Shown here: in pieces, positions 8,685 through 16,755 of the stretch
Numbering within the stretch: the first letter of the stretch is position 1
How the letters are laid out: each line of letters begins with the position of its first letter
Assembly: GCA_046542305.1 (NCBI GenBank)
Contig: JBKHBQ010000034.1
Span: forward strand, 1 to 21,758
Length of the DNA: 21,758 nt
Direction of reading: 5' to 3'
Source of the DNA: JBKHBQ01 sp046542305
GTDB taxonomy: Bacteria; Bacteroidota; Bacteroidia; Bacteroidales; 4484-276
Notes under the pieces: model-generated
Databases searched by the model: none
Told to the model about the DNA's origin: nothing
The model's input: the letters and a program-made list of their open reading frames with translations, nothing else
Translations under genes and position numbers: made by a program

Positions 8685-10385
8685 TTACCTGATCCAGATC
8701 GGCGTTTTATTCCAAATCACCTTTCCCTGGTCGGTAATGCCGCGCACGACAATGTCGTACTGCCCGGTATTATCCGCGGTAAACAATTCCAAAGCAGGCG
8801 TTTCCCCGTCGAGCACGATCAGAGGGTTCCAGTAAAGCAGGGTTCTGAAATCAGGAACGGTGCTTGTCAATTGTTCAGGTGTTTGATAGATCTGCGGTTC
8901 GAAACTTGTTTCAGGCGAAAGAAGGAGAAACTCCAGGAAGATAGATTCCGCGGGAAACTGAAAGCCTCCGAAATCGCTGGTTTTGGTGGTGATCAGGATT
9001 ACGTTTTCGAGCATTTTGCTCCCCAGAAAATACGGACGGTTGATCACATCGATACGCTCTATGTTCGTTGGCGGGATTTTCAGGAGTTCATCCACATCGA
9101 AAACCGGAACGTTATCGAGCAGCAGCAGGTCATTGTCGAGCATGCGGCCGCTTTCGTAATTGGCTACCATAAAGTACTTCTCACCTGTGCCTGATTTCCT
9201 GATCGATACCGGCCCCACGATTTCATAAAAAACCTCTTCGAGCGATTCCAGGTCGATGTAATCATCGGGCCTCACCGAGAAATCGTATTTACCGAACAAC
9301 ATATTTTCCTTTTCCACCGGAGCGGCATAATGTACCTGCGAACGGTTGAAAGCCAGCCCGGTTTGCAGGTTGATGTACATTTCGGTCAGGATGTTGCCGA
9401 GGGTACTGTCGACCGTGAACGCTTTCTGCGGAAGCGTACAGGGCTCAATCGAAAAATCATTGTTGATCAGGATCTCGATGTCGCTTCCGGTCCCGTTTTT
9501 AAATTCCATGTTTATCTCCTTGGTCTGCAGCAGTTCATCAAGTGAGAAAATAAACGAACCGTTGGAATGTGTTTCCGTAATGTGAAGGATCGGGCTCTCT
9601 CCCATCACCGAAAGGTAAACCTCTTTACCGGAAATCGGGCTGCCGGTGGATTTTTCCCTCAAGAACCCGCTGAAGCTCACCCCGCGGATATCCGGCACCC
9701 AAAACAGGTTGCGGCTTTCCTCTCCTGATGAAGCAATACCACGGGTTGGTTTATCCTTTGCAGACTGACCCGTACCATGCCTCACCACCGAGACACATAC
9801 TTTTGCCAATCCTTTCCCGTCCTGATGCAGTTTCACCTCCACCTTTTCACGGGAATCAAAAATTGACTTGTTGGTTTCAATGCGCAGTTCACCGGATACC
9901 TCTGCATCAGGGATCTCTTCCGAAGGACCTTTTCCTGCCGGCGGCAGGCTGTATTCAGGATTAACAACCGTCAGCGGTACGCACGCAAAATGTTCAGGAC
10001 CGTCATTCTTCATAAACTGGGTGTAAGCCCTCAGGAAATAAATCTCCGACAGAGCCTCCGCCGGGATTTGCATGCTCCCGCTCCCGGTATTTTCCTTAAT
10101 GAGGAATTTTCCTTTCTGAACCGCGCGCTGATTGCGATCCAGCAGCTCCACGTACAGGATTTTCCCTGGCGAATGTATTTGTGGATTGCCATTCAATTTT
10201 ATAAAACACGAAAACCAGATGTACTCTCCTGAAAGATATAGTTCACGGTCGGTAAATAATACCGCTGATTCGCTGATTTCTTCGGCAAACTGCCGGTTGC
10301 GGCTATTTAGTTCCACCTGCCCTTCCGCCTTTTGAAATACGGCCAGGGATAAGATGATTAAGCTTAACAAACGAAGTAGTTTCAT
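8685..10385 (-). CDS. Exported MG2-like protein with orphan TonB-plug-like domain
   Basis: Unknown function; last gene of the six-gene unit. Met at 10385 starts a clean signal peptide (MKLLRLLSLIILSLAV, cut near residue 22). The upstream ATG at 10400 would add MDDFT, with acidic residues unusual before a signal helix. Near residue 44 the segment FTDRELYLSGEYIWFSC resembles the start of the macroglobulin MG2 domain found in Bacteroidota envelope proteins. Residues about 420-475 (LLLLDNVPVFDVDELL, IERIDVINRPYFLG, then ILITTKTSDFGGF) look like a TonB-dependent-receptor plug, yet no beta-barrel follows. The last 55 residues (DFRTLLYWNP to the end) form a beta-rich domain. The product is probably periplasmic or surface-exposed and works with the receptor and lipoproteins encoded upstream. 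The domain calls are by eye. Confidence 0.8.
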   Translation of the reverse strand: MKLLRLLSLIILSLAVFQKAEGQVELNSRNRQFAEEISESAVLFTDRELYLSGEYIWFSCFIKLNGNPQIHSPGKILYVELLDRNQRAVQKGKFLIKENTGSGSMQIPAEALSEIYFLRAYTQFMKNDGPEHFACVPLTVVNPEYSLPPAGKGPSEEIPDAEVSGELRIETNKSIFDSREKVEVKLHQDGKGLAKVCVSVVRHGTGQSAKDKPTRGIASSGEESRNLFWVPDIRGVSFSGFLREKSTGSPISGKEVYLSVMGESPILHITETHSNGSFIFSLDELLQTKEINMEFKNGTGSDIEILINNDFSIEPCTLPQKAFTVDSTLGNILTEMYINLQTGLAFNRSQVHYAAPVEKENMLFGKYDFSVRPDDYIDLESLEEVFYEIVGPVSIRKSGTGEKYFMVANYESGRMLDNDLLLLDNVPVFDVDELLKIPPTNIERIDVINRPYFLGSKMLENVILITTKTSDFGGFQFPAESIFLEFLLLSPETSFEPQIYQTPEQLTSTVPDFRTLLYWNPLIVLDGETPALELFTADNTGQYDIVVRGITDQGKVIWNKTPIWIR

Positions 10386-10406
10386 GGTAAAGTCATCCAT
10401 AGTTTA

Positions 10407-11600
10407 TTAGTCAATCCAGAAATCGGGTTTTTCGATTACGCCGCCCTTCAGTCGGCAATCGAGACACGACTGAAGCGTTAATGCACGGCCTCCGTTGACA
10501 CTTTGCGTAATGTAATAAGGATCATCGGGCGGGGGCGGTTTCCGATAAAACATGTAAGCGTAATTAATAAAATCCCCCTCTACAAGTTCACATGTCGGAT
10601 AGTACATTTTAACAGGCGGTGGGGGCGGATCTGTAAAAATGCGTTTGGAATCCACGCTGGCTGCCATAAAGAATCCGAACACAGCCTCCTCCGGATCATC
10701 CGCATTGTAAATGTTTCCCCTCACCTGAAAGGGCAGTTTGCTGTAAAGATCACCGGTCTGGGATTGCAGTTCGTTGATTTGCGCCCAGTAAGTGTATGCG
10801 GATTCGGAAATATTTAACTGCTCCACAAGCAGGCTGTACCTGATGCTAAGCCGCCTGGTGTCGGTAGTAACCAGATGCAGGGGCAGCCGCTTTACCTGCG
10901 GTTCAGCATATGACACCATATTAAAAAGATACACTCCGGGGATTTGTTCTGTTTTATAGCACGTCCGCAATGTATCACGATTAATTACCTCATGAAGTAT
11001 TCCATCGTAGGTAAAATAAACTTTGAAATCGGATTTGTACTTCCAGGTTTCGGTGAGCCTCCAAAGCAGATAAGTGGAATCATCGGGAATGTGCGTAGCG
11101 TTCAGGTAAAACCTGTAGCCCGGCAAGCCGAAAGGATAATCCGGCACCGACATGTATTCGGTTTCGGCATAAACGGAATCGAGGTGTACTGCAGGCTTTA
11201 ACTTCTCATAATTGCTCAGGTAGCGTTTGCCCTGTGGAGTTGCAATTTCAAGCCGGTAATTTCTTCCGGCAACACCTGTTATTCCGCCGGGCGAAGTGAA
11301 ATACTCGCCGGGGTCGCTTTCAGTAAGCGTTTCCGCGTTTCCGCTATCATCACTAATCACCACCTGGTATCCCGAGAGCGGAGAAAACTCCGGACTTTGC
11401 ACCGATGATGCAGATGAGAGCAATACTGTGTAGGGTCCCGGGCGATTGGTGATCATGCCGTCTATCACAAGTATCTCCTCGTATCTTCTGTCGATTTCGG
11501 GATCAAACCTTTTTTCGCAGGACCATAGCGCAACGATCAGCATGCCCGCCACGACGGACGCCCGAAAAGCAGTTGATGATATGATTTTTCTGTAAAGCAT
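10407..11600 (-). CDS. DUF4249 family lipoprotein, copy 3 of a tandem triplet
   Basis: Function unknown; the family is common beside TonB-dependent receptors in Bacteroidota. The lipobox VALWSC gives lipid-bearing Cys28, followed by EKRFDPEID. A beta-rich N-terminal half includes EEILVIDGMITNRPGPYTV (41-59). Shared with both neighbours are a CYKT motif, a Cys in CELVEG, proline runs (DPPPPPVKMYYP) and the end CLDCRLKGG...EKPDFWID with Cys379 and Cys382. Those four non-lipid cysteines could form two disulfides. It starts 9 nt after the preceding copy, and the MG2/plug gene follows closely. It may sit on the cell surface as an accessory to the receptor (inference). Confidence 0.9.
   Translation of the reverse strand: MLYRKIISSTAFRASVVAGMLIVALWSCEKRFDPEIDRRYEEILVIDGMITNRPGPYTVLLSSASSVQSPEFSPLSGYQVVISDDSGNAETLTESDPGEYFTSPGGITGVAGRNYRLEIATPQGKRYLSNYEKLKPAVHLDSVYAETEYMSVPDYPFGLPGYRFYLNATHIPDDSTYLLWRLTETWKYKSDFKVYFTYDGILHEVINRDTLRTCYKTEQIPGVYLFNMVSYAEPQVKRLPLHLVTTDTRRLSIRYSLLVEQLNISESAYTYWAQINELQSQTGDLYSKLPFQVRGNIYNADDPEEAVFGFFMAASVDSKRIFTDPPPPPVKMYYPTCELVEGDFINYAYMFYRKPPPPDDPYYITQSVNGGRALTLQSCLDCRLKGGVIEKPDFWID
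10411..10433. repeat. 23-nt repeat at the 3' end of DUF4249 copy 3
   Basis: The 23 nt at 10411-10433 are identical to 11614-11636, at the end of copy 2. They encode the shared C-terminal EKPDFWID region. The third paralog differs at several positions. This suggests recent duplication or gene conversion between the two, or strong constraint on the motif. Confidence 0.75.
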
Positions 11601-11609
11601 TTTGATGTA

Positions 11610-12800
11610 TTAATCAATCCAGAAATCGGGTTTTTCAAGCCTGCCTCCCTTGGCACGACAATCCACGCAGGAGGGTAACGGCCATGCCCGCTGCCCCTGG
11701 GGCGTTTCTGTTATCAGATTGGGATCATCAGGTGATGGTGGTTTCCCTAGAAACATCATGCCGTAATTTCTAAAGTCCGAATCGGTGAGCACGCACTTCG
11801 AAAAATACATTTCCACAGGCGGCCGCGGTCTGTTTACAAAGATCCTTTTCCCCGTAAGGCCGGCAGTCATAAAGTATCCGTAAACAGGCACTTCGGGTTG
11901 ATCCACGCGGCTGATGTTTCCCCTCACCTGGAATGGCATCTTTGTATACATCTCTCCCGATTCCACGGATAATTCCCTGATGGTTTTCCAATAGGTGAAT
12001 GCCTTATCAGAGATACAGTACTGCTCTGCAAGCAGGCTGTAACGCATGTCCAGGCGCCGGTTATCGGTTCCCACAAAATTCAGCGGGATGCGGCTGATAT
12101 TGGAAGATGACAGCCCGGCGGTTCCCAACAGGAAAATCTCATGCACAGGATCTGTTTTGTAACAGGTCCGCAGCGAATCACCATTACTGATGGGGTGCAA
12201 CATGCCGTCGTATGTGAATCTCAGCGGGTGATCAGCCTGGTATTTGTAGGTTTCTGTCAGCCGCCAGAGGAAATTTACCGAATCTGCCGGAATATCCCGA
12301 AGGTCCAGATAAAACTGGTAGCCCGGAAGATTGTAGGGAAAATCATCGATGCTGATGTATTCCACCTCAGCATAAACCGAATCAACGGGTACAGGATGCG
12401 GAAGTTCTTCGAAATCGCTCCGGTACTGCACTCCCGAAGGCGAATTCAGCTCCAGCATGTATTTTCTTCCCGGCACGCCCTGTATACCCTCAGGGGATGT
12501 AGAATAAACACCCGCTGCGGTTTCGGTAAGCACTTCTGAATTGCCTAGTTCATCGCTGATCTCAACACGATAACCCGCCTGGGGAATAATTCGCGGATCT
12601 TCCATCGTGCTCGTCATGGAGAGGGTTACGGTGTATGGTCCCGGCCGGCTGCTGATCATGCCGTCTACAACGAGGATTTCCTGATATTTCTGCTCGATAA
12701 CAGGTGTATACCTTTTTTCGCAACCCCAGGCGACTATCAGCAGTATTGCCGGCAAAATCCGGAGTATAAGGCTGCATTTCATTTTTTTGACAAACAACAT
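11610..12800 (-). CDS. DUF4249 family lipoprotein, copy 2 of a tandem triplet
   Basis: Paralog of both neighbours; 396 residues. The lipobox VAWGC gives Cys27. Met7 (12782) is an alternative start that leaves a compact lipoprotein signal. The head EEKYQEI-type segment is conserved as QKYQEILVVDGMISSRPGPY, matching the region after the lipid cysteine in the other copies. The CYKT and KCVLTD cysteines and the end CVDCRAKGG...EKPDFWID (Cys378, Cys381) are kept. Proline-rich stretches NRPRPPVEMYF and GKPPSPDDP occur at the same place as in copy 3. The spacing is 11 nt to the preceding copy and 9 nt to the next. The function is not known; an outer-membrane accessory lipoprotein of the linked receptor is the likeliest role. 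Confidence 0.9.
   Translation of the reverse strand: MLFVKKMKCSLILRILPAILLIVAWGCEKRYTPVIEQKYQEILVVDGMISSRPGPYTVTLSMTSTMEDPRIIPQAGYRVEISDELGNSEVLTETAAGVYSTSPEGIQGVPGRKYMLELNSPSGVQYRSDFEELPHPVPVDSVYAEVEYISIDDFPYNLPGYQFYLDLRDIPADSVNFLWRLTETYKYQADHPLRFTYDGMLHPISNGDSLRTCYKTDPVHEIFLLGTAGLSSSNISRIPLNFVGTDNRRLDMRYSLLAEQYCISDKAFTYWKTIRELSVESGEMYTKMPFQVRGNISRVDQPEVPVYGYFMTAGLTGKRIFVNRPRPPVEMYFSKCVLTDSDFRNYGMMFLGKPPSPDDPNLITETPQGQRAWPLPSCVDCRAKGGRLEKPDFWID
11614..11636. repeat. 23-nt repeat at the 3' end of DUF4249 copy 2
   Basis: Identical to 10411-10433; it encodes the same C-terminal FWID region of the neighbouring paralog. Confidence 0.75.
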
Positions 12801-12811
12801 ACTGATAAGTA

Positions 12812-13972
12812 TTATTCAATCCAAAAATCCGGTTTTTCCAAAACGCCGCCGCTCTCGCGGCAATCCATGCACCATTGCGAGGGTAAGGCATTCCCGTCGG
12901 GGCCCCGTGTGCCGAAGACCGGCCAGTCCTCTTCGGGAGCTTCTGTGATAAGCCTGAAATCAAGGTACATCCATTCAATGAGTTCGCACTTCGGAAAATC
13001 GAGCATCACCGGTGGCTTGGGCCTGTCAGCGAAAATGCGCTTCTCTGATATCCCGGCCACCAAAAAATATCCCAGCGCCACTTCGTCGGGGTTCTGTGTA
13101 TTCCTGATGTTGCCCCTGATCTGGTAGGGAATCCTGCTGTATAGTTCACCCATGCTCTGATTGATCTCCTTCAGGTCATTCCAGAAGATGAAAGCTTCCC
13201 TGGAAACCGAATATTGTTGTGTCAGCAGGCTGTAGCGGTATTGAAGCTTTCTGGTTTCGGTACTCACCCAGTGCAGCGGATAGTCATTTACGATTGGCTC
13301 GTCGAAACCAGCTGTGCTAATGCCGAAAATATCCTGAATGGTGTCGGTATTGTAGCAAATTTTCAGGCTGTCGGAGTCGTAAACCCTGCGCAGGCTTCCG
13401 TCGAACACCCAGTAAACATTAAAATCGGCGGCGTATTTCCAGGTGTCGATGAGTTTCCAGAGAAAAAACGTACTGTCAGCAGGTGCTTTTTCGGTGCTGA
13501 CAAAAAAACGGTAACCCGCCACACTGTAAGGGAAATAATCCACGCTGTGATGCTCCAGCCGGTGATAAACGGTATCGATGCCCGCCGGTGCACGCAACAC
13601 CTCAGGTACCGATTCGTAATGCTTTCCCTGCGGTGAGGTGATCGAAACCTTGTATTTTCTGCCGGCCACTCCCTGAATGCCACCGGGTGAGGTTCTGTAT
13701 ATTCCTTCTCTCACTTCGGATAGGGTTTCCGAGTTTCCATGGTCATCGCTGATCACCACCCGGTATCCCAAAACAGGATAAAACGCGGGCTTAGAAAGCT
13801 GGGAAGTCATGGAAAGTTTCACCGTGTAAGGTCCAGGGCGATTATCCACCTGCCCGTCGACCACCAGCACTTCCTGCACTGCCGGATCGATCGCAGGATT
13901 GTATCGCTCCTCACAGGCAAATAGCAGCATCAGGGTCAGCAACCGCAGAATATGTACCGGTTTAATCATCAT
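12812..13972 (-). CDS. DUF4249 family lipoprotein, copy 1 of a tandem triplet
   Basis: First and most divergent of the three paralogs; 386 residues. A short signal ends in the lipobox LLFAC (Cys20), followed by EERYNPAID. It keeps the VLVVDGQVDNRPGPYTVKL segment (37-55), the CYNT motif, PKCELIEW, and the end CMDCRESGG...EKPDFWIE (Cys368, Cys371). Its ATG lies inside the receptor gene: the receptor stop overlaps it by 11 nt, which suggests translational coupling to the receptor. If the in-frame stop inside the receptor is real, ribosomes that stop early would reach this start less often, unless they restart. Direct pairing of this lipoprotein with the receptor is likely from the overlap, but its ligand is unknown. 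Confidence 0.9.
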   Translation of the reverse strand: MMIKPVHILRLLTLMLLFACEERYNPAIDPAVQEVLVVDGQVDNRPGPYTVKLSMTSQLSKPAFYPVLGYRVVISDDHGNSETLSEVREGIYRTSPGGIQGVAGRKYKVSITSPQGKHYESVPEVLRAPAGIDTVYHRLEHHSVDYFPYSVAGYRFFVSTEKAPADSTFFLWKLIDTWKYAADFNVYWVFDGSLRRVYDSDSLKICYNTDTIQDIFGISTAGFDEPIVNDYPLHWVSTETRKLQYRYSLLTQQYSVSREAFIFWNDLKEINQSMGELYSRIPYQIRGNIRNTQNPDEVALGYFLVAGISEKRIFADRPKPPVMLDFPKCELIEWMYLDFRLITEAPEEDWPVFGTRGPDGNALPSQWCMDCRESGGVLEKPDFWIE

Positions 13973-14927
13973 AATTGCCCAGTTTAAAATCGTAGGTTAC
14001 TGAAAAGATCGGCACAGCAAAAATCGAGAGTTTGTAGCCACGGATAAAACCTTCTTCGCTCCTGAAGTACACCGAATAGGCATTTTCGCGCCCCGTGAGG
14101 TTGTAGATCGAAAATATCCACGAGCCGTGAAGCCATTTATTCTTTTTCAGGTTGCCTTCCAGTTTTAATGAAACATCTGCCCTGAAATAATCCGGAATGC
14201 GGTATTCGTTGCGAAGCGAATAGTTGAGTATCTTCTGCCCGTCCTGGTAATAAATCGAGGTAGGATAAGTTACCGGGCGTCCGGTGGAATACACCACATT
14301 ACCCGAAATACTTACCCGCTTGCTTATCTTGTAGTTGGCCACCAGGTTCATCGAATGCGGCTTGTCGTAGTTGGCCGGATACCGAATGCCAAAATTGTTC
14401 TGCTCACCGGTAATGGGATCATCCACCAGAACCAGCGACCTGGAATAGGTGTAATTGATCCAGCCGTTAAGCCGTCCCGAAGGCTTTTTTACCATCAGTT
14501 CTACGCCGTACGATTCAAGCTCGCCCTGCAGCACATCCTGCTCGGGATGTTTATTCACAATCAGTTCGGCGCCATCCTTATACTCCACCAGATCGTGCAC
14601 ATTCTTGTAATAACCCTCCACCGATATTTCGAGCCGCTCACCCATCAGATTGTTGTACACGCCCAGCGAAAACTGATCGCCGTACATAGGCTTGATATTA
14701 TACCCGGCCAGTTTCCACTTGTCCGTAGGTGAAAGGGCCACCGTGTTCGAAAGCATGAAAATATACTGGTGCAGGGTGTTGTATCCGCCTTTTACCGAAA
14801 GGCCCGGAGCGATCATATACTTGGCTGAAAGCCGCACATCGAGCCCGCCGTAACCTTTTGCCACCTCATTGTTTCCAAAATAGAGCGTGTCGATGATGTT
14901 TTCGGGAGTTTTGGGGGAATGGTCCAT
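13962..14927 (-). CDS. C-terminal barrel fragment of the interrupted TonB-dependent receptor
   Basis: The first ATG after the stop is at 14927, but recognisable receptor sequence starts directly after the TGA (LESAVFLSDEWNISPL, then VSGGLRYNYYAYLG). The fragment has no signal peptide, so it would not be exported if made alone. Its end, IYNLTGRENAYSVYFRSE and the terminal strand, is typical for this receptor group. Confidence 0.65.
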   Translation of the reverse strand: MDHSPKTPENIIDTLYFGNNEVAKGYGGLDVRLSAKYMIAPGLSVKGGYNTLHQYIFMLSNTVALSPTDKWKLAGYNIKPMYGDQFSLGVYNNLMGERLEISVEGYYKNVHDLVEYKDGAELIVNKHPEQDVLQGELESYGVELMVKKPSGRLNGWINYTYSRSLVLVDDPITGEQNNFGIRYPANYDKPHSMNLVANYKISKRVSISGNVVYSTGRPVTYPTSIYYQDGQKILNYSLRNEYRIPDYFRADVSLKLEGNLKKNKWLHGSWIFSIYNLTGRENAYSVYFRSEEGFIRGYKLSIFAVPIFSVTYDFKLGNYDD

Positions 14928-15044
14928 GTATTTGAACTCCTCCTGCTCGCCAAGGTAAGCATAGTAGTTGTAGCGTAGTCCGCCCGAAACGGTAAGCAGT
15001 GGACTGATATTCCATTCGTCGCTGAGGAATACGGCAGATTCCAG

Positions 15045-16745
15045 TCACTTTTCCTTTCCAAGATTGACAGGCATAACCAGCGATTCCTGATTGTATGGCA
15101 AATGTTCGCCGTTGTCGAGCCGGTACAAAACGCTGCTCAGTCCGTAGCGCAGTGTATGGTTTTCGGATGGTTTGTACGAAAAATCGAGATTGGCCTGATA
15201 ATGTTCAAGCTGATAGTTGAGGCTGTAGGCTGAAATGGCATAATCGTAGTTATCCTCTTCGAAGCTATATCGGCTGTAAGCCAGGGACAGATCGTAGCTG
15301 TGATTTTCTGAATAGGTGTGAAACCACGACAGCGACATGCCGGCGTTCTGGTAGCGGTTATCCACTTTCGAGGCCAGGCTTATCTTGTCGTAACTGTAAT
15401 AGGTAAGCAGCTTCAATTGATTGTTGTCGTTGAGCTTGTAGGTCAGGTTTACAATGGCATCACCGAAATTTCCGCTGCTGTTTTTAATTTCAGGCACGGT
15501 AACGAAATCCAGCACCCAGTCGCTGTATGTCGAACGAAAACCGGCCATATAGGTAAGTTTATCCTTTATGACGGGGCCTTCGGCCAGCAACCTTGCAGTT
15601 ATTGGGCTGATACCGCCCCGTGCCGAAAACTTCTGGTGATTGCCCTGCCTGGGCGTAATTTCGAAAATTGATGAAAGCCTGCCCCCGTAGTTGGCCGGGA
15701 TGCTGCTTTTGTAAAGTGTAAACTCATTGATCACATCCGGATTGAAGGCCGAAAAGAAGCCAAACAGATGCGAAGTATTGTACACCGGAATATCTGCCAT
15801 GTAGAACAGGTTCTGGTCTGCAGGGCTTCCCCTTACATTAAATCCCGAAGATCCTTCGCCGATGGTTTGTACACCCTGCAAAAGCAGCGCTACCTTTATC
15901 ACATCACGTTCGCCCAGCACCACCGGAATTTCTTTCATTTCCTGCAGGCTGATCTTTTCCACGCCCATCTGGGTACTTTTCACATTGTGATTGAATTCCG
16001 AGCGGATTTCCACGGCTTCCATCAGGAAAACCTTTTTGAACAGGTATAAATCGAGGCTGCCCGACGAAAGCACCCGCACCTTCAGCCCGGCCTTTTCATA
16101 TCCCACATTTCTCACAATCAGGGTGTGCAACCCCTTTGGCAGTGTTAAGGTGTACATTCCGTCGGAATTGGTGGCCGTGCCGGTTTCGAGGTTTTCTGCG
16201 TAAATGGTGGCGCCCACCAGCGGGAGGCTGTCGGTAAAGCTACGTACATAACCGCTGACGGTAGCTTCAGAAACACGCATTCCGGCTTTCTTCGTCCCCA
16301 CTATATGGGTTTTTGAAAAATACTCGCTTTGCGTTTTCAGGAAATTCTCCTGATCCGCGCGCCCCTGTCCGGATGTATCTGTAGCAGCCACCGATTGTCT
16401 TACTTTAAAAAAATCAGCAGGCAATGCGGTGCGGATTTCAAAATCCTTTGTCAGAAACACATTTCCCTTTGCATCTATCGAAATCCTGATGTTGTAAGGC
16501 GCCAGGTTTGCACTCAGCACTTCCTCCAGTGGTGCCGGAAAAGTGCTGTGGGCAATGGTTAGTTCTGGAATCGAATCGGGGGCATAATAAAAATGCACAC
16601 CGAATTCTTCTTCTGCTTTATCAAAAAATTCGTTTATAGGAAGATTGTTGTATCCGTCCGGAATCATGATTTGTTGCTGCTGACCGAAAACTCCCGCAAT
16701 GGGTATCAGCCAGATAACGATCCGGAATAAGATTTTCCTGGTCAT
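15045..16745 (-). CDS. N-terminal fragment of the interrupted TonB-dependent receptor
   Basis: 566 codons holding the signal peptide, STN, regulatory and plug domains and roughly the first 200 barrel residues, ending in VNLGKEK before TGA. On its own it could not close a barrel. Confidence 0.7.
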   Translation of the reverse strand: MTRKILFRIVIWLIPIAGVFGQQQQIMIPDGYNNLPINEFFDKAEEEFGVHFYYAPDSIPELTIAHSTFPAPLEEVLSANLAPYNIRISIDAKGNVFLTKDFEIRTALPADFFKVRQSVAATDTSGQGRADQENFLKTQSEYFSKTHIVGTKKAGMRVSEATVSGYVRSFTDSLPLVGATIYAENLETGTATNSDGMYTLTLPKGLHTLIVRNVGYEKAGLKVRVLSSGSLDLYLFKKVFLMEAVEIRSEFNHNVKSTQMGVEKISLQEMKEIPVVLGERDVIKVALLLQGVQTIGEGSSGFNVRGSPADQNLFYMADIPVYNTSHLFGFFSAFNPDVINEFTLYKSSIPANYGGRLSSIFEITPRQGNHQKFSARGGISPITARLLAEGPVIKDKLTYMAGFRSTYSDWVLDFVTVPEIKNSSGNFGDAIVNLTYKLNDNNQLKLLTYYSYDKISLASKVDNRYQNAGMSLSWFHTYSENHSYDLSLAYSRYSFEEDNYDYAISAYSLNYQLEHYQANLDFSYKPSENHTLRYGLSSVLYRLDNGEHLPYNQESLVMPVNLGKEK

Positions 16746-16755
16746 TATGTTCAGA

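Larger units (their letters stand above)
13962..16745 (-). pseudogene. TonB-dependent receptor with STN domain, interrupted by one in-frame TGA
   Basis: Outer-membrane active transporter; substrate unknown. Reading through the stop at 15045-15047 gives one continuous frame of about 927 codons, normal for the family. The domain order is: signal peptide MTRKILFRIVIWLIP; STN domain (about 22-105); carboxypeptidase-like regulatory domain (about 162-236, VSGYVRSFTDSLPLVGATIY); plug (about 255-365, with GFNVRGSPADQNLFYMADIP); then a 22-strand-type barrel ending in SIFAVPIFSVTYDFKLG. Met at 16745 is chosen because it starts the signal peptide and clears the preceding gene; ATG at 16769 would overlap it by 14 nt. 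No shift of frame and no other stop is present, so the lesion is recent or a sequence error. No FecI/FecR pair lies next to it, although STN receptors often depend on one. Confidence 0.85.

Noticed and set aside
15045..15047. Genome-wide reassignment of TGA to an amino acid
   Set aside because: Reassignment should scatter in-frame TGA through many genes; only this one is present in about 20 kb of coding sequence. A selenocysteine site is also unsupported: homologous barrels carry no such residue and no clear recoding element is visible.
14813..15061. Open frame covering the receptor break in another frame, which could hint at a frameshift
   Set aside because: Receptor homology continues in the original frame on both sides of the TGA, so the lesion is a nonsense codon and not a frameshift.
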